Of a stretch of 5,537 bases of DNA, positions 1 through 5,537 are shown one piece after another. Source of the DNA: Chlorobiaceae bacterium (GTDB taxonomy: Bacteria; Bacteroidota; Chlorobiia; Chlorobiales; Chlorobiaceae). How positions within the stretch are numbered: position 1 is the first letter of the stretch; every line of letters starts with the position of its first letter. Location of the stretch: assembly GCA_013336025.1 (NCBI GenBank), contig JAAXUM010000140.1:1-5537 (forward strand). The letters run 5' to 3'. The notes under the pieces are model-generated. The model was given only the letters and a program-made list of their open reading frames with translations, was not told the DNA's origin and did no database searches. Both the position numbers and the translations under genes were made by a program.

Positions 1-345
1 GTCGGCGCTCTCGGCCCGATCTATGCCAAATCGATCCAGAGCGCCGACTGTGGCGGTCAGCCGGGTGAAGACTTTTTCACGGATAATAAGCGTACCACGG
101 TTCGCTTCGGTATGGGAGAACCAGTTAAACGCCATGCGAAAAATACTGAAAAGCGCAAAGAGACCGAGCGGCAGGAAAAGCCTCTCCATCCCGCTCTTCT
201 GTATAAAGGCGCTGTCAATAATCTGGCTGAGATAATATGCCTGTGCTACCAGCATGGTGGCCGCAAGGATTCCTGCAATGATCGAAAAGATAAACGGCGT
301 CCGTTCTTCTTTAAGCAACTGAAAGAGACGCCGGTCAATATTCAT
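1..345 (-). CDS. cydD: ABC exporter, CydD-like, N-terminal membrane part (partial at left edge)
   Basis: The frame is open from the ATG at 345 to the window edge and gives 115 residues beginning MNIDRRLFQLLKEER. An in-frame TGA two codons upstream fixes this ATG as the earliest start. Two membrane segments are visible, at about residues 17-40 (ending in an AQAYYLSQIID stretch) and 54-74 (LPLGLFALFSIFRMAFNW). They are followed by a charged cytoplasmic stretch with REKVFTRL. This layout and the AQAxxLSxII pattern match the start of CydD, one half of the CydDC heterodimer. In E. coli CydDC exports cysteine and glutathione to the periplasm and is needed to assemble cytochrome bd. The second half of the membrane domain and the whole ATPase domain lie outside the window, so CydC or another type-IV-fold exporter cannot be excluded. 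No clear Shine-Dalgarno sequence precedes the ATG. The gene is separated from the cco unit by 226 nt and probably has its own promoter. Confidence 0.75.
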   Translation of the reverse strand, partial: MNIDRRLFQLLKEERTPFIFSIIAGILAATMLVAQAYYLSQIIDSAFIQKSGMERLFLPLGLFALFSIFRMAFNWFSHTEANRGTLIIREKVFTRLTATVGALDRFGIDRAESAD

Positions 346-383
346 GGTTCATGAGTGTTCGTTTTTCTGATAAAAACCGTAAT

Positions 384-412
384 AGTGTACATAATAAAAG
401 GGTTTGATGCAA
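384..412 (-). promoter_or_regulatory. possible sigma70-type promoter for the cydD-like gene
   Basis: On the minus strand TTGCAT (412-407) and TACACT (389-384) are separated by exactly 17 nt and lie 39 nt upstream of the cydD-like ATG. The match to TTGACA/TATAAT is only 3 of 6 and 4 of 6. The spacing and the position in the gap are the main support. The surrounding stretch is AT-rich. No transcription start is known, and the promoter preference of this organism is uncertain. Confidence 0.3.
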
Positions 413-519
413 CGGGTGCGGTTTGTAAGGAAATCGTTCCTGAGTGCAATGAGTTCCCCTTGTTTCGGAGATTGTTGCATGTAAGGAGATGTCAAAGCAT
501 TGGGTCGTTTTGAACTGAT

Positions 520-539
520 TCAATCATTGCAACGATTGA
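520..539. promoter_or_regulatory. 20-bp near-perfect inverted repeat in the safE/cydD gap
   Basis: TCAATCATTGCAACGATTGA reads almost the same on both strands. The arms TCAATC/GATTGA and the centre TTGCAA are perfect, and only one pair (positions 526 and 533) is mismatched. In minus-strand RNA that pair becomes a G-U wobble, giving a 7-bp stem with a UUGCAA loop, 32 nt after the safE stop codon. No U-tract follows, so it is a poor intrinsic terminator. It may slow or protect the 3' end of the cco transcript, or act as a protein-binding site upstream of cydD. The function is unknown. Confidence 0.3.
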
Positions 540-571
540 TGCCTTTCGCTCAAGGTTGTTAACATTTCTCC

Positions 572-1246
572 TCACAACCCCGACACAACAAACCATACCC
601 CCGTTGCAATCATAATCAGGCTGGCCAAGCGGTAAAACCATTTTTTTGTATTATTGCTGATGGTGTTCACTACTTTTCCAACCAGAATCAAAGCAGGTGC
701 GGTGCCGATGCCGAAGAGCATCATCATCAAGGCTCCTTGCAGCATTCCTGCAAAGGGGTGGCGTGCCTCCATGGCGGCTCTTGCGGCGGCCAGAAGGGCT
801 GTATAGGTGAGTCCGCAGGGGAGAAAGCCGAGAACAATGCCCATCGGGTACCAGGTGCCGATGGATCGTGGAGCCTTAAAGAGCACCATGATTCGCTGAA
901 TTACTGAACCCCCGGTTGAGCAGGTGGTGAGCTGTTTGGGCAGAGGCAGCCATTCGGCGGTGGCAAGCCCCATCATGATGATGGAGATACCGGCAATGAG
1001 CGTGATGATGTTCTGGAACTTTTCGATTGCCGTGGCAAGCACAAGAAATGAGCCGGAGAGGCCGACAATGGCCCCGAGTATGGTGTAGGTGGTGATACGT
1101 CCAAGGTTGTAGAGCAGGTGGTGGAGTATCCCCTGACGGGTTTCACCTACGCTGAAGGCCGCAACAACCGGCCCGCACATACTGATGCAGTGGCCAAATC
1201 CTCCGGCAAGACCGGAGATGAACATGGCGAGAAATATGCTGTTCAT
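572..1246 (-). CDS. SafE/DsbD_2-type membrane protein of the cbb3 assembly cluster
   Basis: This is a 224-residue integral membrane protein of about six hydrophobic segments. It belongs by pattern to the family usually annotated 'sulfite exporter TauE/SafE' or 'cytochrome c biogenesis transmembrane region' (COG2836, DsbD_2-like). Two signatures are visible. Segment 1 holds GHCxxMCGP (His19, Cys20, Met23, Cys24), and FLPCGLTYTALLAA (Cys144) lies in a middle segment. These match the paired, cysteine-bearing half-repeats of the family. A further Cys109 sits in the loop. Members are frequently encoded next to ccoS in cbb3 assembly clusters, so a role in copper or thiol handling for the oxidase is more likely here than sulfite export. 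That role is inferred from context, and the HCxxMC ligands are only compatible with metal binding. The ATG overlaps the ccoS stop by 4 bp (ATGA), indicating translational coupling. It is the last gene of the unit. Confidence 0.85.
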   Translation of the reverse strand: MNSIFLAMFISGLAGGFGHCISMCGPVVAAFSVGETRQGILHHLLYNLGRITTYTILGAIVGLSGSFLVLATAIEKFQNIITLIAGISIIMMGLATAEWLPLPKQLTTCSTGGSVIQRIMVLFKAPRSIGTWYPMGIVLGFLPCGLTYTALLAAARAAMEARHPFAGMLQGALMMMLFGIGTAPALILVGKVVNTISNNTKKWFYRLASLIMIATGVWFVVSGL

Positions 1247-1428
1247 GGTTTTTTTTTCGTTGTTGGTCTTGCTGGTTTTACAGGCTCATCGTCGTCGTCG
1301 TCAAGCATCCGGTACTTTGGCGCTTCAGGGTCGTCGAACTGTCCGCTTCTGACCGCCCAGATAAAGAGCAGCCATGCGGCAGTGCCAAAGAAAAAACCGA
1401 TCATGATAAGGTAGTAGATACTGTCCAT
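1243..1428 (-). CDS. ccoS: cbb3-type cytochrome oxidase assembly protein CcoS
   Basis: This is a 61-residue protein with one N-terminal membrane segment (about residues 4-25, including FFFGTAAWLLFIWAV). It is followed by the family hallmark SGQFDDPEAPKYRML. CcoS is a small inner-membrane assembly factor required to obtain active cbb3 oxidase, with a proposed role in cofactor or copper insertion into CcoN. After the hallmark comes a run of five Asp and one Glu, then a Pro/Lys-rich basic tail (PARPTTKKKP), so the C-terminal half is low-complexity and strongly two-charged. The length fits the family, which is usually about 45-75 residues. The ATG lies 3 nt after the ccoI stop codon and the stop overlaps the safE ATG by 4 bp. 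The tail codons contain an A9 run (plus-strand T9 at 1249-1257). Confidence 0.92.
   Translation of the reverse strand: MDSIYYLIMIGFFFGTAAWLLFIWAVRSGQFDDPEAPKYRMLDDDDDEPVKPARPTTKKKP
1288..1302 (-). repeat. GAC/GAT triplet run coding for the CcoS Asp tract
   Basis: Four GAC codons and one GAT stand in tandem on the coding strand and produce the Asp5 stretch (followed by Glu) of CcoS. It is a short in-frame trinucleotide tract that could change length by strand slippage without breaking the frame. Confidence 0.6.
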
Positions 1429-1431
1429 GGT

Positions 1432-3861
1432 TTATGTTCCGGTTTTCTGCAGGCGCAGGGAGTTGCTGACTACGATGAGTGAGCTTGATGCCATCAGGAT
1501 TGCGGAAACAATCGGGTGGAGCATTCCCGATATGGCAAGAGGCACGGCAGCAAGATTGTAGAGGAACGCCCAGAGCAGGTTCTGGCGGATGATGGAAAAA
1601 CACTTCTTCGAGTGGGCGATGAGGGTATCGATCAGCAAGAGCCTGTCGGTAAGGATGGCAACTCCTGCGCATTCAAGGGCTATGCCTGTGGCGCTTCCAA
1701 GTGTTATCCCGGTATCGGCTTCTGTAAGTGCTGGTGCATCGTTGATGCCGTCTCCGACCATCATGATGTTTTTTCCTGAGGATTTCAGGTTTCGTATGAC
1801 CGATGCTTTTTCCTCCGGACCGAGTTCCGCCTGCATGTCTGTAATGCCGCATCGGGAGGCTATTCGGTTAGCTACACCACGGTTATCGCCTGTCAGCATC
1901 ATGATCCTGAGACCTCTCTTGCGAAGTGCTGCAAGCAGTTCAGTTGCATCGTCGCGAATTTCGTCTATGAGGCCGATTATCCCGGCAGGTATGGTGTTGC
2001 ATGCAATCATGACGATCGTTTTTCCTTCGTTTTCGAGTGAGGATGCTTTATTCAGGTGCTCTTTGCTGAGTATGACGTTGTTTTTCTGCATGAATGCCGG
2101 TGATCCGGCATACCATCTTTGTCCGTTGATCATGCCGGATACACCTTCGCCAGGAAATGCCCGGAAGCCCTCGACCTTGAGGATATTGCCGTTCCAGTGT
2201 CCGGCAATCGCTTTGCCTGCGGGGTGTTCGGAGAGGGACTCAATCGATGCTGCGTGCTGGAGAAAACTTTTGCAGGTGCTGAAATCCTGCAGGTCGGTGA
2301 TCGACGGAGTGCCTCTTGTGATGGTGCCTGTTTTGTCGAAGATAACGGTGGTTGTTTTTGAGATGCTTTCAAAAATATCGCCTCCTTTGATAAGGATTCC
2401 TTTTTTCCCTGCGGCTGTCGTGCCGACAAGAATAGCCAGAGGGGTAGCCAGACCGAGAGCGCATGGGCAGGCGATAACGAGTACCGAAACGGCGTTCATA
2501 AGTGCGGTAACGGTGCTGCCGGTAACCTGGTTCCAGTAGAGAAAGGTCAGGAGAGCAAGCAGGAGGATGGCCGGAACGAAGTACCCTGCAACCCTGTCGG
2601 CAAGATATTGCGATGGAGCTTTTCGCGACTGGGCATCTTCGACAGTCCTGATGATGCCTGCAAGAAGGGTGTTGCCTGCACTGCCTGTAACGCGGGCAAG
2701 GAGATGGCCGTTGCTGTTGATGGTTCCTGCAAAGATGCTGCTTCCGGGTGTTTTCATGACCGGACGGGACTCACCGGTAAGCATCGACTCGTTGATCTCC
2801 GCTTCTCCCTCAATAACCGTAGCGTCGAGAGGAATTTTTTTACCGGGAATGATTTCGATGATACTGCCTGTATGGAGCTGTTCGAGTGAGACGGTTTCTC
2901 TTTTTCCGTTTTCGAGAACCTGCAGAGCCGTTTGCGGTTGCAGGTCGGCAAGTGCGGCAATGGCATTGCCTGCCTTGAGCCGTGAACCGGCTTCAAGAAA
3001 TCGGCCAAGCAGGATGAAGGTGATAATCATGGCTGAGGTATCGAAAAACACCTCTCCGCCGAGCGGGATCATGGCTATGCTGTAAAGGTAGGCAGAGAGA
3101 GAACCGAGAGCAACCAGAAGATCCATATTCGGGTTGCGTGAGCGAATCGACCGGAGTGCTCCCCGGAGAAACGGGAAGCCTGAATAAAACAGGACAGGGG
3201 TGGCCAGTGCCCAGCAGATGAGCTGAAAGGGAAGTCGGTACTCCTTTTCAATGCCCTGAAAAAAACCGGCATAGAGTGCGGCGGCAATCAGCATAAGCTG
3301 CATGGAAAAGAATCCCGCAGTCCCGAAGCGGAGCAGGAGCTCCTGTTTTTCCAGAGCAAGGCTCTCCGTCGTTCCGCCGTTTCGCAGGGGTCGGGCAGAA
3401 TAGCCGAGAGCGTGCAGGGCGTCGAGAATCTTCTCAAGTTCAATTTGCCCGGGGTTCCAGCTTATGGCAGACCGGTTTGTGGCATAGTTTACCCGGACGG
3501 ATCGGACTCCCTCAAGTTTTGAAAGGTATTTTTCAATAAGCCATACGCATGATGCACATCGTATTCCTGAAAGCTGCATGTCTATGCGGTGAACATCGGC
3601 TGTTTTTACAATTGAAGCGGCGAACGGTGCCGTATCGGTTTTTTCAAAAGCGGGTGAGCCCGGCTGCCATTCGCATCGCTGTTGATAGAACGATTCAAGT
3701 GAGGCATGATGAATGATCTCGTAAACCCCCAGACAGCCGTGGCAGCAGAACTGCTTTGTCGATCCATCGATATCGGCAGTTACCGCGGATGTTCGCGGCA
3801 TTTCCCGCAGGCAGTGGTCGCAGCGGATTTTTTCAGAACCGGAAGGTTCAGTCTCTGACAT
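1432..3861 (-). CDS. ccoI: copper-transporting P1B-type ATPase CcoI/FixI
   Basis: This is a full-length heavy-metal P-type ATPase of 809 residues from the ATG at 3861. A TTG one codon upstream (3864) would add one residue but is the less likely start. Positions below count from that TTG. The N-terminus has a cysteine-rich metal-binding region typical of CcoI (CDHC at 15-18 and CCHGC at 40-44), then an HMA domain with GIRCASC (Cys103, Cys106). Next come several membrane helices, the actuator TGES (363-366) and the transport-site CPC (466-468). The phosphorylation motif DKTGT (Asp510), the nucleotide-binding His-Pro (547-548), TGD (658-660) and GDGIND (704-709) follow, with YN (769-770) and MASSS (791-795) in the last helices. 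CPC with YN and MxxSS marks the Cu(I)-type (P1B-1) group. FixI/CcoI pumps are slow Cu(I) exporters that supply the CcoN haem-copper centre rather than giving copper tolerance. The gene overlaps its upstream neighbour by 14 bp and precedes ccoS by 3 nt. No key residue is missing. Confidence 0.96.
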   Translation of the reverse strand: MSETEPSGSEKIRCDHCLREMPRTSAVTADIDGSTKQFCCHGCLGVYEIIHHASLESFYQQRCEWQPGSPAFEKTDTAPFAASIVKTADVHRIDMQLSGIRCASCVWLIEKYLSKLEGVRSVRVNYATNRSAISWNPGQIELEKILDALHALGYSARPLRNGGTTESLALEKQELLLRFGTAGFFSMQLMLIAAALYAGFFQGIEKEYRLPFQLICWALATPVLFYSGFPFLRGALRSIRSRNPNMDLLVALGSLSAYLYSIAMIPLGGEVFFDTSAMIITFILLGRFLEAGSRLKAGNAIAALADLQPQTALQVLENGKRETVSLEQLHTGSIIEIIPGKKIPLDATVIEGEAEINESMLTGESRPVMKTPGSSIFAGTINSNGHLLARVTGSAGNTLLAGIIRTVEDAQSRKAPSQYLADRVAGYFVPAILLLALLTFLYWNQVTGSTVTALMNAVSVLVIACPCALGLATPLAILVGTTAAGKKGILIKGGDIFESISKTTTVIFDKTGTITRGTPSITDLQDFSTCKSFLQHAASIESLSEHPAGKAIAGHWNGNILKVEGFRAFPGEGVSGMINGQRWYAGSPAFMQKNNVILSKEHLNKASSLENEGKTIVMIACNTIPAGIIGLIDEIRDDATELLAALRKRGLRIMMLTGDNRGVANRIASRCGITDMQAELGPEEKASVIRNLKSSGKNIMMVGDGINDAPALTEADTGITLGSATGIALECAGVAILTDRLLLIDTLIAHSKKCFSIIRQNLLWAFLYNLAAVPLAISGMLHPIVSAILMASSSLIVVSNSLRLQKTGT

Positions 3862-4276
3862 CAAAGGTGAAGGCAGGGTTGTTCAGTCCGGGCGAAAGCA
3901 GCGTTGCTTTCCATAGTTTTCTGCCGCTTTTGCATTTTACAATAATGCCTTTTCCCTGGTAAAGGCAGTTGTTTTTTTTAACGAGTGATACCTGGTTTTT
4001 TCCCATATCCATTCCAGGCATTGAGAGATTGAGCAGAAGGTTATCGGGCAGGTCTGAACATGGCCTGACGGTGACGGAGAACAGCAGCTCCTCCATATGA
4101 CGCACCGGTCTGGGTGAGATTTCGAATGTAACCGTGGTTGTTCCCGCTTTTTTTGTGCATGGTCCTTGATGAATGTCGCAGTCAGGCTTCTCCGTTGCGG
4201 GAAATATCCATCCGGAAAGGATGACAAGAAGAAAAAGTGCAAGGCATCCTTTTATCAGTTGATTTCTATAAACCAT
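3848..4276 (-). CDS. uncharacterised YtkA/FixH-like periplasmic protein, possible copper-handling factor
   Basis: This is a 142-residue protein that I cannot name firmly. A basic N-terminus (MVYRNQLIKG) and a hydrophobic stretch at about 10-27 form a Sec signal or membrane anchor, so the rest should be periplasmic. There is no lipobox. The mature part reads as a small beta-sandwich of the YtkA/FixH type: a TVTFEISPRPVRHMEELLF strand region, then MPGMDMGKNQVSL, then a YQGKG...CKSGRKLWKATLL ending. Possible soft-metal ligands are Cys33 and Cys40 (CDIHQGPC, with His36), His60-Met61, Met86/Met89/Met91, Cys73, Cys104 and Cys115. It sits between ccoH and ccoI, overlapping ccoH by 22 bp and ccoI by 14 bp, so it is surely co-translated with the cbb3 assembly genes. 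A role in receiving or delivering copper, or a second FixH-like assembly factor, is an inference from position and ligands. Confidence 0.8.
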   Translation of the reverse strand: MVYRNQLIKGCLALFLLVILSGWIFPATEKPDCDIHQGPCTKKAGTTTVTFEISPRPVRHMEELLFSVTVRPCSDLPDNLLLNLSMPGMDMGKNQVSLVKKNNCLYQGKGIIVKCKSGRKLWKATLLSPGLNNPAFTFDVRD

Positions 4277-4692
4277 TTTCTGCTGGTTTTCAGTTTTTCT
4301 TTTGCCATATCCACCCGTACCAGCCAGACTCCGTTGAAGGGAATCATCGCTTGTGCCTGGTAGATGCCGGGTGTTGTTTCATACATCGAAAGGGAGGTGT
4401 CGAATTTCTTTTTGGAGAGATTGCCGATAAAGAGCGTGACGACGGCATGTTCAAGCGGTTTGCCGTGAGCGGTGATTTTTATGCGTACATCGTTTTTTCC
4501 TTTCCTTAGAGAGTCGGGATGAGAGATGGCAAGTTTGCTTGATGATTCTTCTGCCTTTTCATGAAAGTAAGCAGAGCCTTTTTCGTAGTAGTTGTTTTCA
4601 ACAAGACCTTCAGCCTGCTGGTAGGCAATGATGATACCGCTTGCCATGGCAAACAGAAAGAGTATGTAAAGAAAGATGAGAAAAACCTTCAT
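4255..4692 (-). CDS. ccoH: cbb3 oxidase assembly protein CcoH/FixH family
   Basis: This is a 145-residue protein with one N-terminal membrane anchor (about residues 3-24) and a periplasmic domain. The segment just after the anchor, LVENNYYEKGSAYFHEKAEES, matches the FixH-family pattern of a (D/N)YYxKG motif following the helix. The rest alternates short beta strands (DVRIKITAHGKPLEHAVVTLFIG; GIYQAQAMIPFNGVWLVRVDM), as in the immunoglobulin-like FixH domain. CcoH is a stable single-span partner of the cbb3 complex needed for its assembly. The ATG overlaps the ccoG stop by 4 bp (ATGA) and the 3' end overlaps the next gene by 22 bp. A perfect 16-bp palindrome stands directly before the start codon. 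Length is normal for the family. The family call rests on pattern and context. Confidence 0.87.
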   Translation of the reverse strand: MKVFLIFLYILFLFAMASGIIIAYQQAEGLVENNYYEKGSAYFHEKAEESSSKLAISHPDSLRKGKNDVRIKITAHGKPLEHAVVTLFIGNLSKKKFDTSLSMYETTPGIYQAQAMIPFNGVWLVRVDMAKEKLKTSRKWFIEIN

Positions 4693-5537
4693 AGAAAACC
4701 GGTTTTCTTGCTGATCGAAATTCCGCTGCCTTTAAGGGTAAAGCGGACCTGTTGCGGTCTGCCCTTGGCTTTAAGAAGCACTTTTCCGCGCATTAACTGA
4801 AAAGGCTTCACCATTACCCGGTGTTCTCCGATAATGGTAACGTCAGGAACTGCTGAAAGTTCAAGATCGAGAGTTTTTCCGCTGTTGTTATAGATTGTCC
4901 AGGAGTAACGGTTTAATCCTTCAGGCAGAGATTCCTGATCACGCGTTATAAGAAAATCAGCCATGGGTCGCAGAGCGAGCAGCATGATGAGCATGAATCC
5001 AGTTGCCAGAGTAATGCCGCCCATCCAGAATGTTTTTGGACGTATCAGGCGACCTTTGTAGTCAGGAAATGGCGGAAGATTGCGTTTTTCGCTCATGAGC
5101 AGGCAGGCGTCAATACACTCAGCACAGGCGATACATCGGGTACTGAGTCCCTGTTTGATATCAATGCCCACGGGACAGGCTCTGACACATTCATCACATT
5201 TCATGCAGGTGTCGTCACGCGAACGGTCATACTCGATGACAAGGGTGTCATTGTCGAACAGTGCGTTCTGCAGCATGGCGTAGGGGCAGACAGAGGTGCA
5301 GAATTTTCTGCCGAGAAAAGCAAGTTCGAGATAACTTGCTGTCCAGAGAACAAGAAAGAATGCCGTAACGGGCAGGGATGTAAAAAGCCCCTGGATCGCT
5401 TCAATCGGAGGCACAAAGTACCATATAAGGGTAAGTGCCACCAGTGCAGACAGAGGGATCAGGAGGATGTTTCGGATAGTCGCAGACTTTTTTATCCCGA
5501 AACGGGAGGCAAGACTTTCCGAGAGATCGAGAAGAAC
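4689..5537 (-). CDS. ccoG: cbb3 oxidase accessory Fe-S protein CcoG (partial, start beyond right edge)
   Basis: The frame is open from the right edge and gives the last 282 residues of a protein that is usually about 450-480 long. A GTG at 5441 is internal, since coding clearly continues upstream through a membrane-proximal region. In fragment numbering a membrane segment precedes YFVPPIEAIQ, and a second (about 55-72) precedes the CcoG signature CTSVCPYAMLQ (Cys80, Cys84). Two ferredoxin-like motifs follow: CMKCDECVRACPVGID (Cys111/114/117/121) and CIACAECIDAC (Cys135/138/141/145). A further helix is at about 172-190, and a C-terminal beta-sandwich domain (FixG_C type) starts at RYSWTIYNNSGKTLDLEL. 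CcoG of Rhodobacter capsulatus reduces Cu(II) to Cu(I), supplying the form that CcoI transports. The linker between LVIEYDRSRDD and the first ferredoxin motif looks about 15 residues shorter than in proteobacterial CcoG. It is the first visible gene of the unit and overlaps ccoH by 4 bp. Confidence 0.93.
   Translation of the reverse strand, partial: VLLDLSESLASRFGIKKSATIRNILLIPLSALVALTLIWYFVPPIEAIQGLFTSLPVTAFFLVLWTASYLELAFLGRKFCTSVCPYAMLQNALFDNDTLVIEYDRSRDDTCMKCDECVRACPVGIDIKQGLSTRCIACAECIDACLLMSEKRNLPPFPDYKGRLIRPKTFWMGGITLATGFMLIMLLALRPMADFLITRDQESLPEGLNRYSWTIYNNSGKTLDLELSAVPDVTIIGEHRVMVKPFQLMRGKVLLKAKGRPQQVRFTLKGSGISISKKTGFL
4693..4708. promoter_or_regulatory. perfect 16-bp palindrome at the ccoG/ccoH junction
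   Basis: AGAAAACCGGTTTTCT is identical to its reverse complement. It codes for the KKTGFL end of CcoG and finishes immediately before the ccoH ATG. In mRNA it could form a 6-bp A-U stem with a CCGG loop where the ribosome must load for ccoH. Whether it is functional is unknown. Its AGAAAACCGG half recurs just upstream of ccoS (1448-1439, minus strand). Confidence 0.3.

Larger units (their letters stand above)
346..571. other. intergenic gap between the cco assembly unit and the cydD-like gene
   Basis: This is the only non-coding stretch in the window. On the minus strand it holds, in order, a weak CCTT/AAGG hairpin (557-544), the 20-bp inverted repeat, a small AGGAA-N4-TTCCT repeat (428-441), and the candidate cydD promoter. 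No strong intrinsic terminator with a U-tract was found for the cco unit, so read-through into cydD is possible. A 62-codon open frame crosses it but resembles nothing. Confidence 0.6.

Noticed and set aside
386..391. TGTACA as a possible copper-regulator (CopY-like) site
   Set aside because: A 6-bp palindrome is too common. The CopY-type TACA-N2-TGTA pattern is not present.
428..441. AGGAA-N4-TTCCT inverted repeat upstream of the candidate cydD -35
   Set aside because: Arms of 5 bp are expected by chance in a gap this size, and I know no regulator with this site. It is kept only as a note.
335..523. 62-codon minus-strand open frame across the safE/cydD gap
   Set aside because: It overlaps the cydD-like start in another frame, has an irregular His/Leu/Thr-rich composition, no recognisable motif and no ribosome binding site. 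It also runs through the candidate cydD promoter.
520..540. FNR-type box, expected for oxidase genes
   Set aside because: The FNR consensus is TTGAT-N4-ATCAA. The repeat here has its half-sites in the opposite orientation (TCAATC/GATTGA) and the wrong spacing.
1118..1414. 98-codon plus-strand frame with a run of six Ser
   Set aside because: The Ser run is just the complement of the CcoS Asp codons. The frame is antisense to both ccoS and safE.
1589..2539. 316-codon plus-strand open frame
   Set aside because: It lies wholly antisense to the well-supported ccoI catalytic region. Its protein is a Ser/Pro/Met-rich shadow with no domain, and ccoI has every expected motif across the same bases.
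2567..3085. 172-codon plus-strand open frame
   Set aside because: It is another antisense shadow of ccoI with biased Arg/Ser/Pro composition and no independent support.
3848..4276. Lipoprotein reading of the YtkA-like protein
   Set aside because: The first Cys after the hydrophobic stretch (Cys33) is preceded by EKPD, not a lipobox, and Cys11 lies before the hydrophobic core.

Overview
The window is one stretch of genes, all on the minus strand. It is dominated by the accessory (assembly) half of a cbb3-type cytochrome c oxidase cluster. Reading from right to left, in the direction of transcription, the order is: ccoG (start beyond the right edge), ccoH/fixH, an uncharacterised YtkA/FixH-like periplasmic-protein gene, ccoI (copper P1B-type ATPase), ccoS, and a SafE/DsbD_2-type membrane protein. 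A 226-base gap follows, then the first 115 codons of an ABC exporter that looks like CydD, which runs off the left edge. The cbb3 structural genes (ccoNOP) are not in the window and may lie beyond the right edge.

The six cco-region genes are packed with overlaps of 4, 22, 14 and 4 bp and one 3-nt gap. They almost certainly form one translationally coupled transcription unit. No promoter for this unit lies inside the window. The products suggest a copper supply line for the CcoN haem-copper centre. CcoG is a membrane Fe-S protein (cupric reductase in the studied example). CcoI moves Cu(I) across the inner membrane. CcoH and CcoS are small assembly factors. The SafE-like protein and the unnamed periplasmic protein both carry Cys/His/Met patterns compatible with metal handling. 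The neighbouring cydD-like gene suggests that maturation of cytochrome bd, the other high-affinity oxidase, is encoded next door.

Organism: a Gram-negative-type bacterium of medium GC. The style of the proteins (short CcoG linker, extra YtkA-like gene between ccoH and ccoI, CydD neighbour) suggests green sulfur bacteria (Chlorobiota) or a relative, with Desulfobacterota as an alternative. This is an impression from the protein sequences, not a search result.

The most interesting points are the conserved-looking but unnamed gene between ccoH and ccoI, an A9 run at the ccoS/safE overlap where slippage would fuse the two proteins, and a perfect 16-bp palindrome at the ccoG/ccoH junction. No RNA genes, mobile elements or CRISPR arrays were seen.
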